In this document: in pieces, positions 7,583 through 15,514 of the stretch
Layout: every line of letters begins with the position of its first letter
Position numbering within the stretch: position 1 is the stretch's first letter
From: Pseudomonas knackmussii B13
GTDB taxonomy: Bacteria > Pseudomonadota > Gammaproteobacteria > Pseudomonadales > Pseudomonadaceae
Direction of reading: 5' to 3'
Length of the DNA: 64,000 nt
Assembly (NCBI RefSeq): GCF_000689415.1
Contig: NZ_HG322950.1
Coordinates: 4,719,501 to 4,783,500 of the forward strand
Notes under the pieces: generated by a model
Databases searched by the model: none
What the model was told of the DNA's origin: nothing
Seen by the model: only the letters and a program-made list of their open reading frames with translations
Program-made: the position numbers and the translations under genes

Positions 7583-8860
7583 TCATTCCCTCTTCAGTAG
7601 CCGCACTTCGAAGCGGCAACCATGCGGCTTCGCCGGCTGCAGGCCGACCTCCCAACCTTCCGAGGCGCAAATCCGCTTCACCAGCGAAAGCCCCAGTCCC
7701 AGGCCTTCTCCGCGCTGCGAGCTGCCTCGCACGAAGGGTTGGAAGACGCGCTCGCGCTGCTCTTCCGGAATCCCCTCGCCGCTGTCCTCGACCACGAAAC
7801 CGGACTCGGACAATTGCAAGCGAATGTGTCCGGCATCCGTGTAGTGCATGGCATTGCGCAGCAAGTTGCTCATCACCGAGCGCAGGAAGGCCGCATTGAA
7901 CTGCCCTTGCGGCGCGCCGCCAGGCTCGTAGATCAGCTCCAGTCCTTTCTCCTCGATCGGCTCGCGCCATTGCGCCGCCAGGTCATCGGCGATGCTTCGC
8001 ACCCCCGCCTGCGGCGCGATGGCCAGGCTCTTGGCTCGCGAACGCGCCAGCATCAGGAAGGTTTGCACCAGGTCGCGCATCTCCTCGCTGGCCGAGCTGA
8101 TCCTGGCCAACTGGGTTCGCGCGCGCGGCCCGAGCCCAGGGTCCTCGGCCAGCAGTTCACAACTGGTAGCGATGACCATCAGGGGCGTACGCAGCTCGTG
8201 GCTGACGTCGCTGGTGAACAACTTCTCCCGGTTCAATACGTCATGCAGCTGGCCCATCGCATAGTCGAAGGCCGCCGCCAGTTCTCCCACTTCGTCGTTG
8301 GCGTAGTCCGGCGCCAGCGGCGGAGCCAGCTCCAGCAACTGATCGCGATGGCGAACCTGGCGTGCCAGGCGCGCCACCGGCTCCATGACCTTGCGCGACA
8401 ACAGCCAGCCGAGCAGGCCGGCGAGCGCCAGGCTGAGCACGTAGCCGGTCACAACCGCCGCGTACAGTACCTGCTCACGCGCCTCGAAATCGCTCTGATC
8501 TTGCAGCAGGACGTAGCGTCGCCCGTCGCTGTCGTGAACTAGGGCATGGAACGACAGCTCGCCGTCGAAGACCTCGTGGAACCCGTCGTCCAGGTTCTGC
8601 AGCGCCGGCGGCATCGCGTAGACACCAACTCCGTCGCTGATAAAGAAGCGCATGCCGGGGTCCAGGCGCGGCCCCTGTCCGTTGCGCAGGTCTTCATTGA
8701 TGATGCGATCCAACTCGCCACCCAGATCGCGGGAGATGAGGCGCTCCTCGACCACGTGCACCACGCCGACGATGCTCACCGAAAACAGCCCGCCGACGAG
8801 GGCGGTCATGAAAACGAAAGCAAAGACAATCCGACGGGAAAGGCTCTGCTTATACTCCAT
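7583..8860 (-). CDS. colS: Sensor histidine kinase ColS
   Basis: A 425-residue inner-membrane kinase: TM1 11-35, periplasmic loop 36-130, TM2 about 131-155, HAMP, HisKA with His221 in SDVSHELRTPL, and HATPase with the G-boxes GEGIPEE and GEGLGLGLSLVK. The periplasmic loop has His35, Glu38, Glu96, His105 and the pair Glu126-Ala-Arg-Glu129. As I recall, these are the residues shown to matter for Fe(III)/Zn sensing by P. putida ColS (ExxE motif), so metal sensing is likely conserved. It overlaps colR by 11 bp. The start MEYKQSL at 8860 is chosen over an upstream Met because it lies in the usual coupling distance. Confidence 0.93.
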   Translation of the reverse strand: MEYKQSLSRRIVFAFVFMTALVGGLFSVSIVGVVHVVEERLISRDLGGELDRIINEDLRNGQGPRLDPGMRFFISDGVGVYAMPPALQNLDDGFHEVFDGELSFHALVHDSDGRRYVLLQDQSDFEAREQVLYAAVVTGYVLSLALAGLLGWLLSRKVMEPVARLARQVRHRDQLLELAPPLAPDYANDEVGELAAAFDYAMGQLHDVLNREKLFTSDVSHELRTPLMVIATSCELLAEDPGLGPRARTQLARISSASEEMRDLVQTFLMLARSRAKSLAIAPQAGVRSIADDLAAQWREPIEEKGLELIYEPGGAPQGQFNAAFLRSVMSNLLRNAMHYTDAGHIRLQLSESGFVVEDSGEGIPEEQRERVFQPFVRGSSQRGEGLGLGLSLVKRICASEGWEVGLQPAKPHGCRFEVRLLKRE

Positions 8861-9533
8861 TCGTTTCCTCCGCCAGGCGATAGCCAACACCGTGAACGGT
8901 GTGCAGCAACGGCATGGCGAATGGCTTGTCGATCACCTGGCGCAACTGGTGGACATGGCTGCGCAGGCTGTCGCTGTCCGGACAATCGTCGCCCCAAACG
9001 GCTTCTTCCAGCACGTCGCGACGCACCACGTGGGGACTTTTCTGCATTAGCACCGCCAGCAGCTTGAGGCCAATGGGATTGAGCTTCAGCGCCTTGCCCG
9101 AGCGGTTCACTTCCAGGGTGTCCAGGTTGTAGCTCAGGTCGGCGACTTGCAGTTCGCGGCGACCACCGCCTTGGGTGCGTCGCAGCACGGCCTCGATGCG
9201 CGCGGCAAGTTCGGACAGCGCGAAGGGCTTGAGCAGATAATCATCAGCACCGGAACGGAAGCCCTGCAGGCGATCGTCGAGCTGGTCGCGCGCCGTCAGC
9301 ATGATCACTGGAGTATCGCGGCGCGCGTCTTCGCGCAGGCGCCGGCACAAGGTGAATCCGTCTAGACCGGGCAGCATCACGTCCAGAACGATCAGGTCGT
9401 AGTGCGCGGTCGCTGCCAGGTGCAGCCCGGACAATCCGTCCTGGGCGCAGTCCACCGTGTAACCCTTGAGTCCCAGGTAATCCGCCATATTGGCCAGGAT
9501 GTCCCGATTGTCTTCAACCAACAAAATCCGCAT
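8850..9533 (-). CDS. colR: Response regulator ColR (OmpR/PhoB family)
   Basis: A 227-residue regulator. The receiver domain has acidic pocket Glu7/Asp8 and phospho-acceptor Asp51 (LIVLDVMLPGLDG). A winged-helix DNA-binding domain spans about 125-220. It pairs with ColS, whose gene overlaps its 3' end. ColRS in Pseudomonas controls membrane and LPS homeostasis genes under excess metal and polymyxin stress (established knowledge). AGGAG occurs about 6-10 bp before the ATG at 9533. A PmrA-box-like direct repeat lies 36 bp upstream, suggesting autoregulation. Confidence 0.94.
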   Translation of the reverse strand: MRILLVEDNRDILANMADYLGLKGYTVDCAQDGLSGLHLAATAHYDLIVLDVMLPGLDGFTLCRRLREDARRDTPVIMLTARDQLDDRLQGFRSGADDYLLKPFALSELAARIEAVLRRTQGGGRRELQVADLSYNLDTLEVNRSGKALKLNPIGLKLLAVLMQKSPHVVRRDVLEEAVWGDDCPDSDSLRSHVHQLRQVIDKPFAMPLLHTVHGVGYRLAEETNGV

Positions 9534-9568
9534 GTTCCTCTCCTTGCCGGGCAGACTAGCCTAGCTCG

Positions 9569-9585
9569 CTTAACCGGAACTTAAG
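9569..9585 (-). promoter_or_regulatory. PmrA-box-like direct repeat upstream of colRS
   Basis: Read on the minus strand the site is CTTAAG-TTCCG-GTTAAG, close to the PmrA consensus YTTAAK-N5-YTTAAK. It ends 36 bp before the colR start codon. A possible -10 (TAGGCT) sits 16 bp downstream of the first half-site, so the box would overlap the -35, as expected for an OmpR-family activator. The bound protein could be ColR itself or PmrA; this is inference. Confidence 0.5.
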
Positions 9586-9660
9586 CGTCTTTCACATTTT
9601 TTTCACGTTTGTTTAGGAGGTTGGACACGCTCGGCACCTGGTATCGGGCGACGCGGCGCT

Positions 9661-9984
9661 CTAGCCCGGGTCTTCCCCAATCATTCCGAACTCGATTGGC
9701 GTCTTGACATAAAAGAGACGGACACGCGCGTTGCGCAGGCAGGTGAAGAAGCGCTCAGCCTCTTCCGCGGTGACGACCATGGTCACCTCCTGCGGCTGAT
9801 CGGCCAGTTCGAAGAAACGGGAGGCATGGATGCGCCCACTGTGGCCGAATCCTTCGCTGGCGGCGAGCAAGGTCGCGCCGCGTATCTTCTGCCGACGCGC
9901 CTCTTCGAGCAGCCACTGAGCGAGCGGCAGGCCGTTATGACGATGGTCCTGCTGGGTGAAGAAAGTCAGCTGAAAGCCGTCCAT
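9661..9984 (-). CDS. DUF190 family protein, second gene of the fluoride operon
   Basis: A 107-residue protein with the DUF190 pattern: QLTFFTQQDHRHNGLPLAQWLLEEAR, then GATLLAASEGFGHSGRIHASRFF and a C-terminal MVVTAEEAERFFTCLR. The fold is PII-like (ferredoxin-like). The gene lies 16 bp after crcB on the same strand, behind a fluoride riboswitch. DUF190 genes commonly accompany crcB, so a supporting or regulatory role in fluoride export is likely, but its biochemistry is not established. Confidence 0.85.
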   Translation of the reverse strand: MDGFQLTFFTQQDHRHNGLPLAQWLLEEARRQKIRGATLLAASEGFGHSGRIHASRFFELADQPQEVTMVVTAEEAERFFTCLRNARVRLFYVKTPIEFGMIGEDPG

Positions 9985-10000
9985 CGCACCCTCCTCGGCT

Positions 10001-10384
10001 TTATCTCCCCATCAGCCAGTTCATCGAAGCCAGGCCCAGCAGAGTCATCAGCAGGGATCCGGTGATGTGCACGGCGATCGCCCCCATCGCCCACACCAGG
10101 CGACCTTCCTGCAGCAGGGTGACCACTTCGACGGAGAAGGTGGAGAAAGTGGTCAGGCCACCGCAGAAGCCGGTGATGATCAGCATTCTCCATTCTGGTG
10201 CCAATCCCGGTACTGCGGCGAAGTAGGCGACAGCCGCACCGATGATGTAGCCGCCAACCAGGTTGGCAGTCAGGGTGCCGGGCGGAATCGAGGGAAGAAG
10301 GCTATTCAGCTTGAGGCCCAGGAACCAGCGCAGCAGTGCGCCGAGTGCCGAGCCTATGGCGATGGCGAGAATGGGTTTCCACAT
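10001..10384 (-). CDS. crcB: Fluoride channel/exporter CrcB (Fluc)
   Basis: A 127-residue inner-membrane protein with four hydrophobic helices. Fluc family marks: GALLRWFLG near 15-23, Asn41 in TANLVGGYIIGA, and the GFCGGLTTFSTFS motif at 72-84 whose Phe and Thr residues line the fluoride pore. Fluc channels work as dual-topology dimers that let fluoride leave the cytosol. It is first in an operon with a DUF190 gene and is preceded by a fluoride riboswitch at 10454-10501. Its ribosome binding region contains CCTTCGGAAGG, a small hairpin that could hide the AAGGA site. Confidence 0.95.
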   Translation of the reverse strand: MWKPILAIAIGSALGALLRWFLGLKLNSLLPSIPPGTLTANLVGGYIIGAAVAYFAAVPGLAPEWRMLIITGFCGGLTTFSTFSVEVVTLLQEGRLVWAMGAIAVHITGSLLMTLLGLASMNWLMGR

Positions 10385-10453
10385 GATCCTGTCCTTCCGA
10401 AGGGCTTTGGACAGGCCGCAGGCAAACGCCTACGCGCCTTTCCAGGTGAATGC

Positions 10454-10501
10454 GTAGGCATCATCAGCCCCAGGGGCGGTTAAAGGAGGAATGCCATCTC
10501 C
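10454..10501 (-). promoter_or_regulatory. Fluoride (crcB-motif) riboswitch
   Basis: Read on the minus strand, GGAGATGGCATTCCTCC is followed by TTTAACCGCCCC and then GGGGCTGATGATGCCTAC. This is the crcB-motif consensus: the GGnGATGG-nnTTCCnCC hairpin, the AACCGCC loop, and the conserved CTGATGAnnCCTAC 3' strand that forms the pseudoknot. It sits 70 nt upstream of the crcB start, as expected. Control is probably translational because no U-run terminator follows and the crcB Shine-Dalgarno lies in a small hairpin (inference). Confidence 0.93.
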
Positions 10502-10554
10502 TGAATCGCGGATCTTGGCATAAAGCCCCAAGCCGCAGAACCCCGGAGTCCATA

Positions 10555-10580
10555 AAGAAAAAGCCCCGCCGAAGCGGGGC
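10555..10580 (-). terminator. Intrinsic terminator of groESL
   Basis: Stem GCCCCGC/GCGGGGC (10563-10580) with a CGAA/TTCG loop. Leftward it is followed by a T-rich run, read from AAAGAAAAA on the plus strand. It starts 27 bp after the groEL stop. Confidence 0.88.
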
Positions 10581-10606
10581 TATTTCACAGCCAGGGACTG
10601 GGTGGC

Positions 10607-12247
<1,641 letters not shown>

Positions 12248-12275
12248 GTTCTCTTTCCTCAAAATCGAATTCAGT

Positions 12276-12284
12276 GGGGGGGGG
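12276..12284. repeat. Homopolymer tract of nine G (C in the groESL mRNA)
   Basis: An uninterrupted run of nine G on the plus strand between groES and groEL, 29 bp before the groEL start codon. Such tracts are prone to replication slippage and to sequencing error. Confidence 0.9.
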
Positions 12285-12298
12285 ATTGGACGGACTGA

Positions 12299-12592
12299 TC
12301 AGTCTTCCAGGACAGCGAGGATCTCGGACTCGCCCATCACCAGCAGTTCTTCGCCGTCGACCTTGATGGCGTTGCTGCCCGAGTAGGGGCCGAACACCAC
12401 TTTGTCACCCACTTTCACTGCCAGAGCGCGAACTTCGCCGTTGTCCAGCACGCGGCCACCACCGACGGCGACCACTTCGCCACGGTTCGGCTTCTCGGCG
12501 GCGGAACCCGGCAGCACGATGCCGCCTGCGGTCTTGGTTTCTTCCTCGCTGCGACGGATGACGACGCGGTCATGCAGAGGACGAAGCTTCAT
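12299..12592 (-). CDS. groES: Co-chaperonin GroES (Hsp10)
   Basis: A 97-residue GroES. Visible: LRPLHDRVVIRRSEEETKTA, including the mobile loop (ETKTAGGIVLPGSA), and VKVGDKVVFGPYSGSNAIKVDGEELLVM. It caps the GroEL cavity as a heptamer. It is first in the groESL operon. An AGAG-type Shine-Dalgarno (GGGAGAG) precedes the ATG at 12592, and a sigma32-like promoter lies at 12738-12766. Confidence 0.97.
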   Translation of the reverse strand: MKLRPLHDRVVIRRSEEETKTAGGIVLPGSAAEKPNRGEVVAVGGGRVLDNGEVRALAVKVGDKVVFGPYSGSNAIKVDGEELLVMGESEILAVLED

Positions 12593-12737
12593 AGTCGTAA
12601 CTCTCCCAAACAGTGGTTTCTAACTGCCGGTGCTGTGCCCGGCGAATTTTATTGAGGCCGGCTTGGCCGGTTTGCGGCCCGCCTGGCGAGTCGCGAGAGA
12701 CAGCCTGTCTGAACGACAGGGACCTTGCGGTGCCTGC

Positions 12738-12766
12738 TACATAAGGTCGGTGCAGGGCATTTCAAG
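12738..12766 (-). promoter_or_regulatory. Heat-shock (sigma32-type) promoter of groESL
   Basis: Minus strand CTTGAAA (12760-12766), 13 bp, then CCTTATGTA (12738-12746). This fits the RpoH consensus CTTGAAA / CCCCATNTA with two to three mismatches in the -10. It leaves a 5' untranslated region of about 140 nt before groES. The promoter begins 20 bp after the fxsA stop codon, with no strong terminator between. Confidence 0.7.
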
Positions 12767-12785
12767 GCCGTCGCGAAAAAAATTT

Positions 12786-13253
12786 TCAGCGCAGGCGATC
12801 GTTGTCGCGGCGCTCGAACTCGCCCTCGATGACATTCGGACCTTGCGGACCGCGCGCCTGGGCGTTGGGGTCGCCGGCGAATGCACGGCGGCGCTCTTCC
12901 TGTTCACGCATGCGTTTCTTCACCCCACCCAGCAGCAGGCGGCGGGTAATCGGCAGCAGGCAGAGCAGGCCGATGACGTCGCTGATGAAGCCCGGCAGCA
13001 TCAGCAGGCCGCCACCGACAGCGATCAGCAACCCTTCGAGCATTTCCTGCTCGGGCAGCTCGCCGCGGGCCAGGCGCTCGCGGGCGCGCCAGATGGTCGC
13101 AAGCCCCGCCACGCGCATCACGGCTGCGCCGAGGAAGGCGCTCGCGATCAGCAGAAGCAGGGTCAGGCCGACACCGATGATGCTGCCCACCTTGATCAGT
13201 ACAGCCAGTTCGATCAGCGGGAAAAGCAGCAGGAAGAACAGGGAAACTCGCAT
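12786..13253 (-). CDS. fxsA: FxsA family membrane protein
   Basis: A 155-residue protein with hydrophobic segments at about 1-20, 25-48 and 70-100 (MRVSLFFLLLFPLIELAVLI, GVGLTLLLLIASAFLGAAVM, GGGLLMLPGFISDVIGLLCL). The PGFISDxxGLLLLLP pattern is the FxsA signature. In E. coli FxsA overproduction relieves phage T7 exclusion by the F plasmid; its normal role is unknown. The hydrophilic C-terminal tail is rich in Arg and Glu. It lies 66 bp downstream of the HugZ-like gene and directly upstream of groESL. Confidence 0.88.
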   Translation of the reverse strand: MRVSLFFLLLFPLIELAVLIKVGSIIGVGLTLLLLIASAFLGAAVMRVAGLATIWRARERLARGELPEQEMLEGLLIAVGGGLLMLPGFISDVIGLLCLLPITRRLLLGGVKKRMREQEERRRAFAGDPNAQARGPQGPNVIEGEFERRDNDRLR

Positions 13254-13319
13254 TATCTGGGTCCTTGGCGGGGCAGCAGCCCGGGTACCGTCCGTAGTTG
13301 GCGCCGCCGCCCGCCTATT

Positions 13320-14057
13320 TCAAGCCTGGATGACCTCGCTACCCGGCCAGGCCTCGGCTCGCGCCAACTGCACCAGCGCCTGGCGAACCGCGCCAGGATC
13401 CAGGCAGGGCGCGGGGAAAGGCAGCCAGTGTAGGGTCGCTCCGACGCGCAAGTGGAAACCTTCTGAATCAATTCCCGCCATTTCCGGTTCTTCGCCCGCA
13501 GGCAGCCCGGCCAGCGCCAGGTAGTGATGGATGGCATCGGCGTGATCGCGATTCATATGCTCGATCATCCCACCCTCCTGCGCCCCGGCGAAGACGTTGG
13601 GCTGCGGCACGCTGTCCGCCGCCAGCCAGTGGATATCGCCAAATCCGCCGATGTAGCGCCACTGCACCGGCTGCAGGACCCAGAAATCGAAGTCGTGGGC
13701 CTTGTGATAGTCCCGCGAGGTGGGGAAATAGCGGTAGTAGCGAACGGCAGCGGCCTCGATTTCCTCGATATCGGTCAGTTGCCGCGCCTCGGCCAGCAAG
13801 GTCAGTCGACCGGCAGCCTGGATGTCATCTGCATTGCGCTCGCCGATCAGCAGCGAGCATTTGTCGTCCGCCTGCAAGTTGTGCGTGTGCTGGGCAATAC
13901 GGCTGATCAGGATCAGCGGCCGCCCCAGGGCATCGAGGCAGTATGGAACCACGGAGCCGAAGGGGAAGCCCGGCCATTTCTTCGACTGGGTGGAGAGCAC
14001 CCCGCGGTATTCCTTGAGCAGCATTTCTCGGGCATGCTTGGCAGCTTTCGCGCTCAC
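13320..14057 (-). CDS. HugZ-like heme-utilisation protein (split-barrel FMN-binding fold plus DUF2470)
   Basis: A 245-residue protein. The N-terminal half has the pyridoxamine-phosphate-oxidase-like split barrel (GVLSTQSKKWPGFPFGSVVPYCLD, then LILISRIAQHTHNLQADDKCSLLI). The C-terminal half has the DUF2470 segment EHMNRDHADAIHHYLALAG with conserved His-Asp-His residues. HugZ relatives bind and degrade heme, so iron recovery is the best guess, but the catalytic role here is not shown. It is divergent from the SDR gene at 14162. Confidence 0.8.
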   Translation of the reverse strand: MSAKAAKHAREMLLKEYRGVLSTQSKKWPGFPFGSVVPYCLDALGRPLILISRIAQHTHNLQADDKCSLLIGERNADDIQAAGRLTLLAEARQLTDIEEIEAAAVRYYRYFPTSRDYHKAHDFDFWVLQPVQWRYIGGFGDIHWLAADSVPQPNVFAGAQEGGMIEHMNRDHADAIHHYLALAGLPAGEEPEMAGIDSEGFHLRVGATLHWLPFPAPCLDPGAVRQALVQLARAEAWPGSEVIQA

Positions 14058-14161
14058 CTTATGACTCCTCGCTAAGAATCCGTCGCAAACGGACGGGCAC
14101 TGAAAATTCGTTCACCGTTGCCGGCGAGGCCATTCACCGATATTGCCGTGGGGTTTGAACC

Positions 14162-14920
14162 ATGCAACTGCAAGACAAGGTCATCATCATCACCGGCGGC
14201 GGCCAGGGCCTGGGCCGCGCCATGGGCGAGTTCCTCGCAGCCAAGGGAGCGAAACTGGCGCTGGTCGACCTCAACGCGGAGAAGCTGGACGAGGCGGTCA
14301 CTGCCTGCAAGGCCGCCGGCGGCGACGCCCGCGCCTACCTGTGCAACGTGGCAAATGAAGAACAGGTTACCCACATGGTGGCTCAGGTCGCCAGCGACTT
14401 CGGCGCCATCAACGGCCTGGTCAACAACGCCGGCATCCTGCGCGACGGCCTGACCATCAAGGTCAAGGACGGCGAACTGAGCAAGATGAGCCTGGCCCAG
14501 TGGCAGGCGGTAATCGACGTCAACCTGACCGGCGTATTCCTCTGCACCCGCGAAGTAGCGGCGAAGATGATCGAGCTGAACAACCAGGGCGCGATCGTCA
14601 ACATCTCCTCGATCTCCCGCGCTGGCAACATGGGCCAGGCCAACTACTCCGCGGCCAAGGCCGGCGTCGCTGCCGACACCGTGGTCTGGGCGAAGGAACT
14701 GGCACGCTACGGCATCCGCGTGGCCGGCGTGGCTCCGGGCTTCATCGAGACCGACATGGTCGCCAGCATGAAACCCGAAGCGCTGGAGAAGATGACCAGC
14801 GGAATTCCGCTCAAGCGCCTGGGTCGTCCGGACGAGATCGCCCACTCGGTGGCCTACATCCTCGAGAACGACTACTACACCGGTCGCGTGCTCGAGCTGG
14901 ACGGCGGCCTGCGCCTCTAA
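14162..14920 (+). CDS. Short-chain dehydrogenase/reductase (FabG-like)
   Basis: A 252-residue classical SDR. Cofactor loop TGGGQGLGRAMG at 11-22, LVNNAG near 86-91, catalytic Ser149/150 in NISSISRAGN, and Tyr162-x-x-x-Lys166 (NYSAAKAG). C-terminal VLELDGGLRL is FabG-like. It probably reduces a 3-oxoacyl or similar carbonyl with NAD(P)H in the cytosol; the substrate is not evident. It stands alone, not in a fab operon, and is divergent from the HugZ-like gene. Its intrinsic terminator has been split by an IS-derived insertion (14937-14948 and 15485-15496). Confidence 0.88.
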   Translation: MQLQDKVIIITGGGQGLGRAMGEFLAAKGAKLALVDLNAEKLDEAVTACKAAGGDARAYLCNVANEEQVTHMVAQVASDFGAINGLVNNAGILRDGLTIKVKDGELSKMSLAQWQAVIDVNLTGVFLCTREVAAKMIELNNQGAIVNISSISRAGNMGQANYSAAKAGVAADTVVWAKELARYGIRVAGVAPGFIETDMVASMKPEALEKMTSGIPLKRLGRPDEIAHSVAYILENDYYTGRVLELDGGLRL

Positions 14921-14936
14921 CTCCCTCGCTTCCATG

Positions 14937-14948
14937 AAAAAGCCCCGC
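14937..14948 (+). terminator. Left arm of an intrinsic terminator split by an insertion
   Basis: AAAAAGCCCCGC here is exactly complementary to GCGGGGCTTTTT at 15485-15496. Removing the insertion and one target copy restores a stem with an 8-nt loop, a standard bidirectional terminator between the SDR gene and the convergent DUF481 gene. The arms now lie about 540 bp apart. Confidence 0.82.
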
Positions 14949-14992
14949 CTTGCAGACTGTGTGAAAACCTAGCGGTCTGAGTGCAAGCCAAA

Positions 14993-15026
14993 GACAATGC
15001 CCGTATTGATCGATACGGGCATTGTC
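14993..15026. repeat. Perfect 14-bp inverted repeat in the IS leader
   Basis: GACAATGCCCGTAT and its exact complement ATACGGGCATTGTC surround TGATCG, ending 5 bp before the transposase ATG. In mRNA read into the element from outside, this hairpin would cover the translation start region. That is a known way for IS elements to limit transposase made from host promoters (inference here). Confidence 0.75.
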
Positions 15027-15030
15027 GTTC

Positions 15031-15403
15031 ATGGGCTCTATCCGCGGTGAAGGGCGTGATCAGGGCAGCTTGTTTCCAGAGTCACTGGATGAGTTGGTCC
15101 CTGAAGAACATCTGGTCCGCGTGATCGAGGCCTATGTGGCACGACTGGATCTGCAGCGACTTGGCTTCAGCAAGGCGCAGGCAGCAACGCCTGAAGGCCC
15201 GGCCGGAGATGATGGCCAAGCGCCAGGCGATCGTCGAACACCCCTTCGGTAACCTGAAACAGTGGGTATTCGGCAACGGCCGCTTCCTGCTTCGACAGTT
15301 AGCGGGCGCCAGTACGGAAATGGCCCTGGCAGTACAGGCCTACAACCTCAAACGCGCGATTCAGGTGCTCGGCGCGCGTCGCCTGATCGAGTTGATGGGC
15401 TGA
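15031..15403 (+). pseudogene. IS1182-family transposase remnant, N- and C-terminal ends fused out of frame
   Basis: From 15031 frame 1 reads MGSIRGEGRDQGSLFPESLD followed by ELVPEEHLVRVIEAYVARLD and LQRLGFSKAQA, the typical N-terminus of IS1182-type DDE transposases. Near 15175-15185 homology jumps to frame 2: RRRQQRLKARPEMMAKRQ, IVEHPFGNLKQWVFGNGRFL and LAVQAYNLKRAIQVLG, the typical C-terminus including the EHPFGxxK and AYNLKR blocks. Roughly three quarters of the gene, including the first two catalytic Asp residues, is gone. The junction also shifts the frame, so no transposase is made. Confidence 0.88.
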
Positions 15404-15412
15404 TCCCTCCGA

Positions 15413-15449
15413 AAAACAAACGCCCCGAACCAGTCGGGGCGTTTGTTTT
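15413..15449 (+). terminator. Intrinsic terminator at the end of the transposase remnant
   Basis: Fifteen-bp perfect stem (AAAACAAACGCCCCG with its complement) and a 7-nt loop, ending in GTTTGTTTT. It lies 10 bp after the transposase stop codon, inside the IS boundaries, and can act in both directions. It may replace the host terminator disrupted by the insertion. Confidence 0.88.
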
Positions 15450-15484
15450 GCCTTGCTCACAGCGTGTTTCACACGGCCTGCAGT

Positions 15485-15496
15485 GCGGGGCTTTTT
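15485..15496 (+). terminator. Right arm of the split terminator
   Basis: GCGGGGCTTTTT, the partner of 14937-14948. It lies 19 bp from the stop codon of the convergent DUF481 gene. Confidence 0.8.
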
Positions 15497-15514
15497 CTTT
15501 TCTTTCAGCGTGAA

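Larger units (their letters stand above)
14956..15478 (+). mobile_element. Internally deleted IS1182-family insertion sequence (about 523 bp)
   Basis: The ends carry short inverted repeats (left CTGTGTGAAA, right complement CCGTGTGAAA) flanked by a 4-5 bp target repeat TGCA(G) at 14951-14955 and 15479-15483. Inside are the first part of a transposase (from ATG 15031) and its last part in another frame, ending at 15403. The central catalytic region is missing. It also holds a perfect 14-bp inverted repeat (14993-15006 / 15013-15026) just before the start codon and its own terminator at 15413-15449. The element cannot move by itself but might be mobilised by a full-length relative. Confidence 0.85.
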
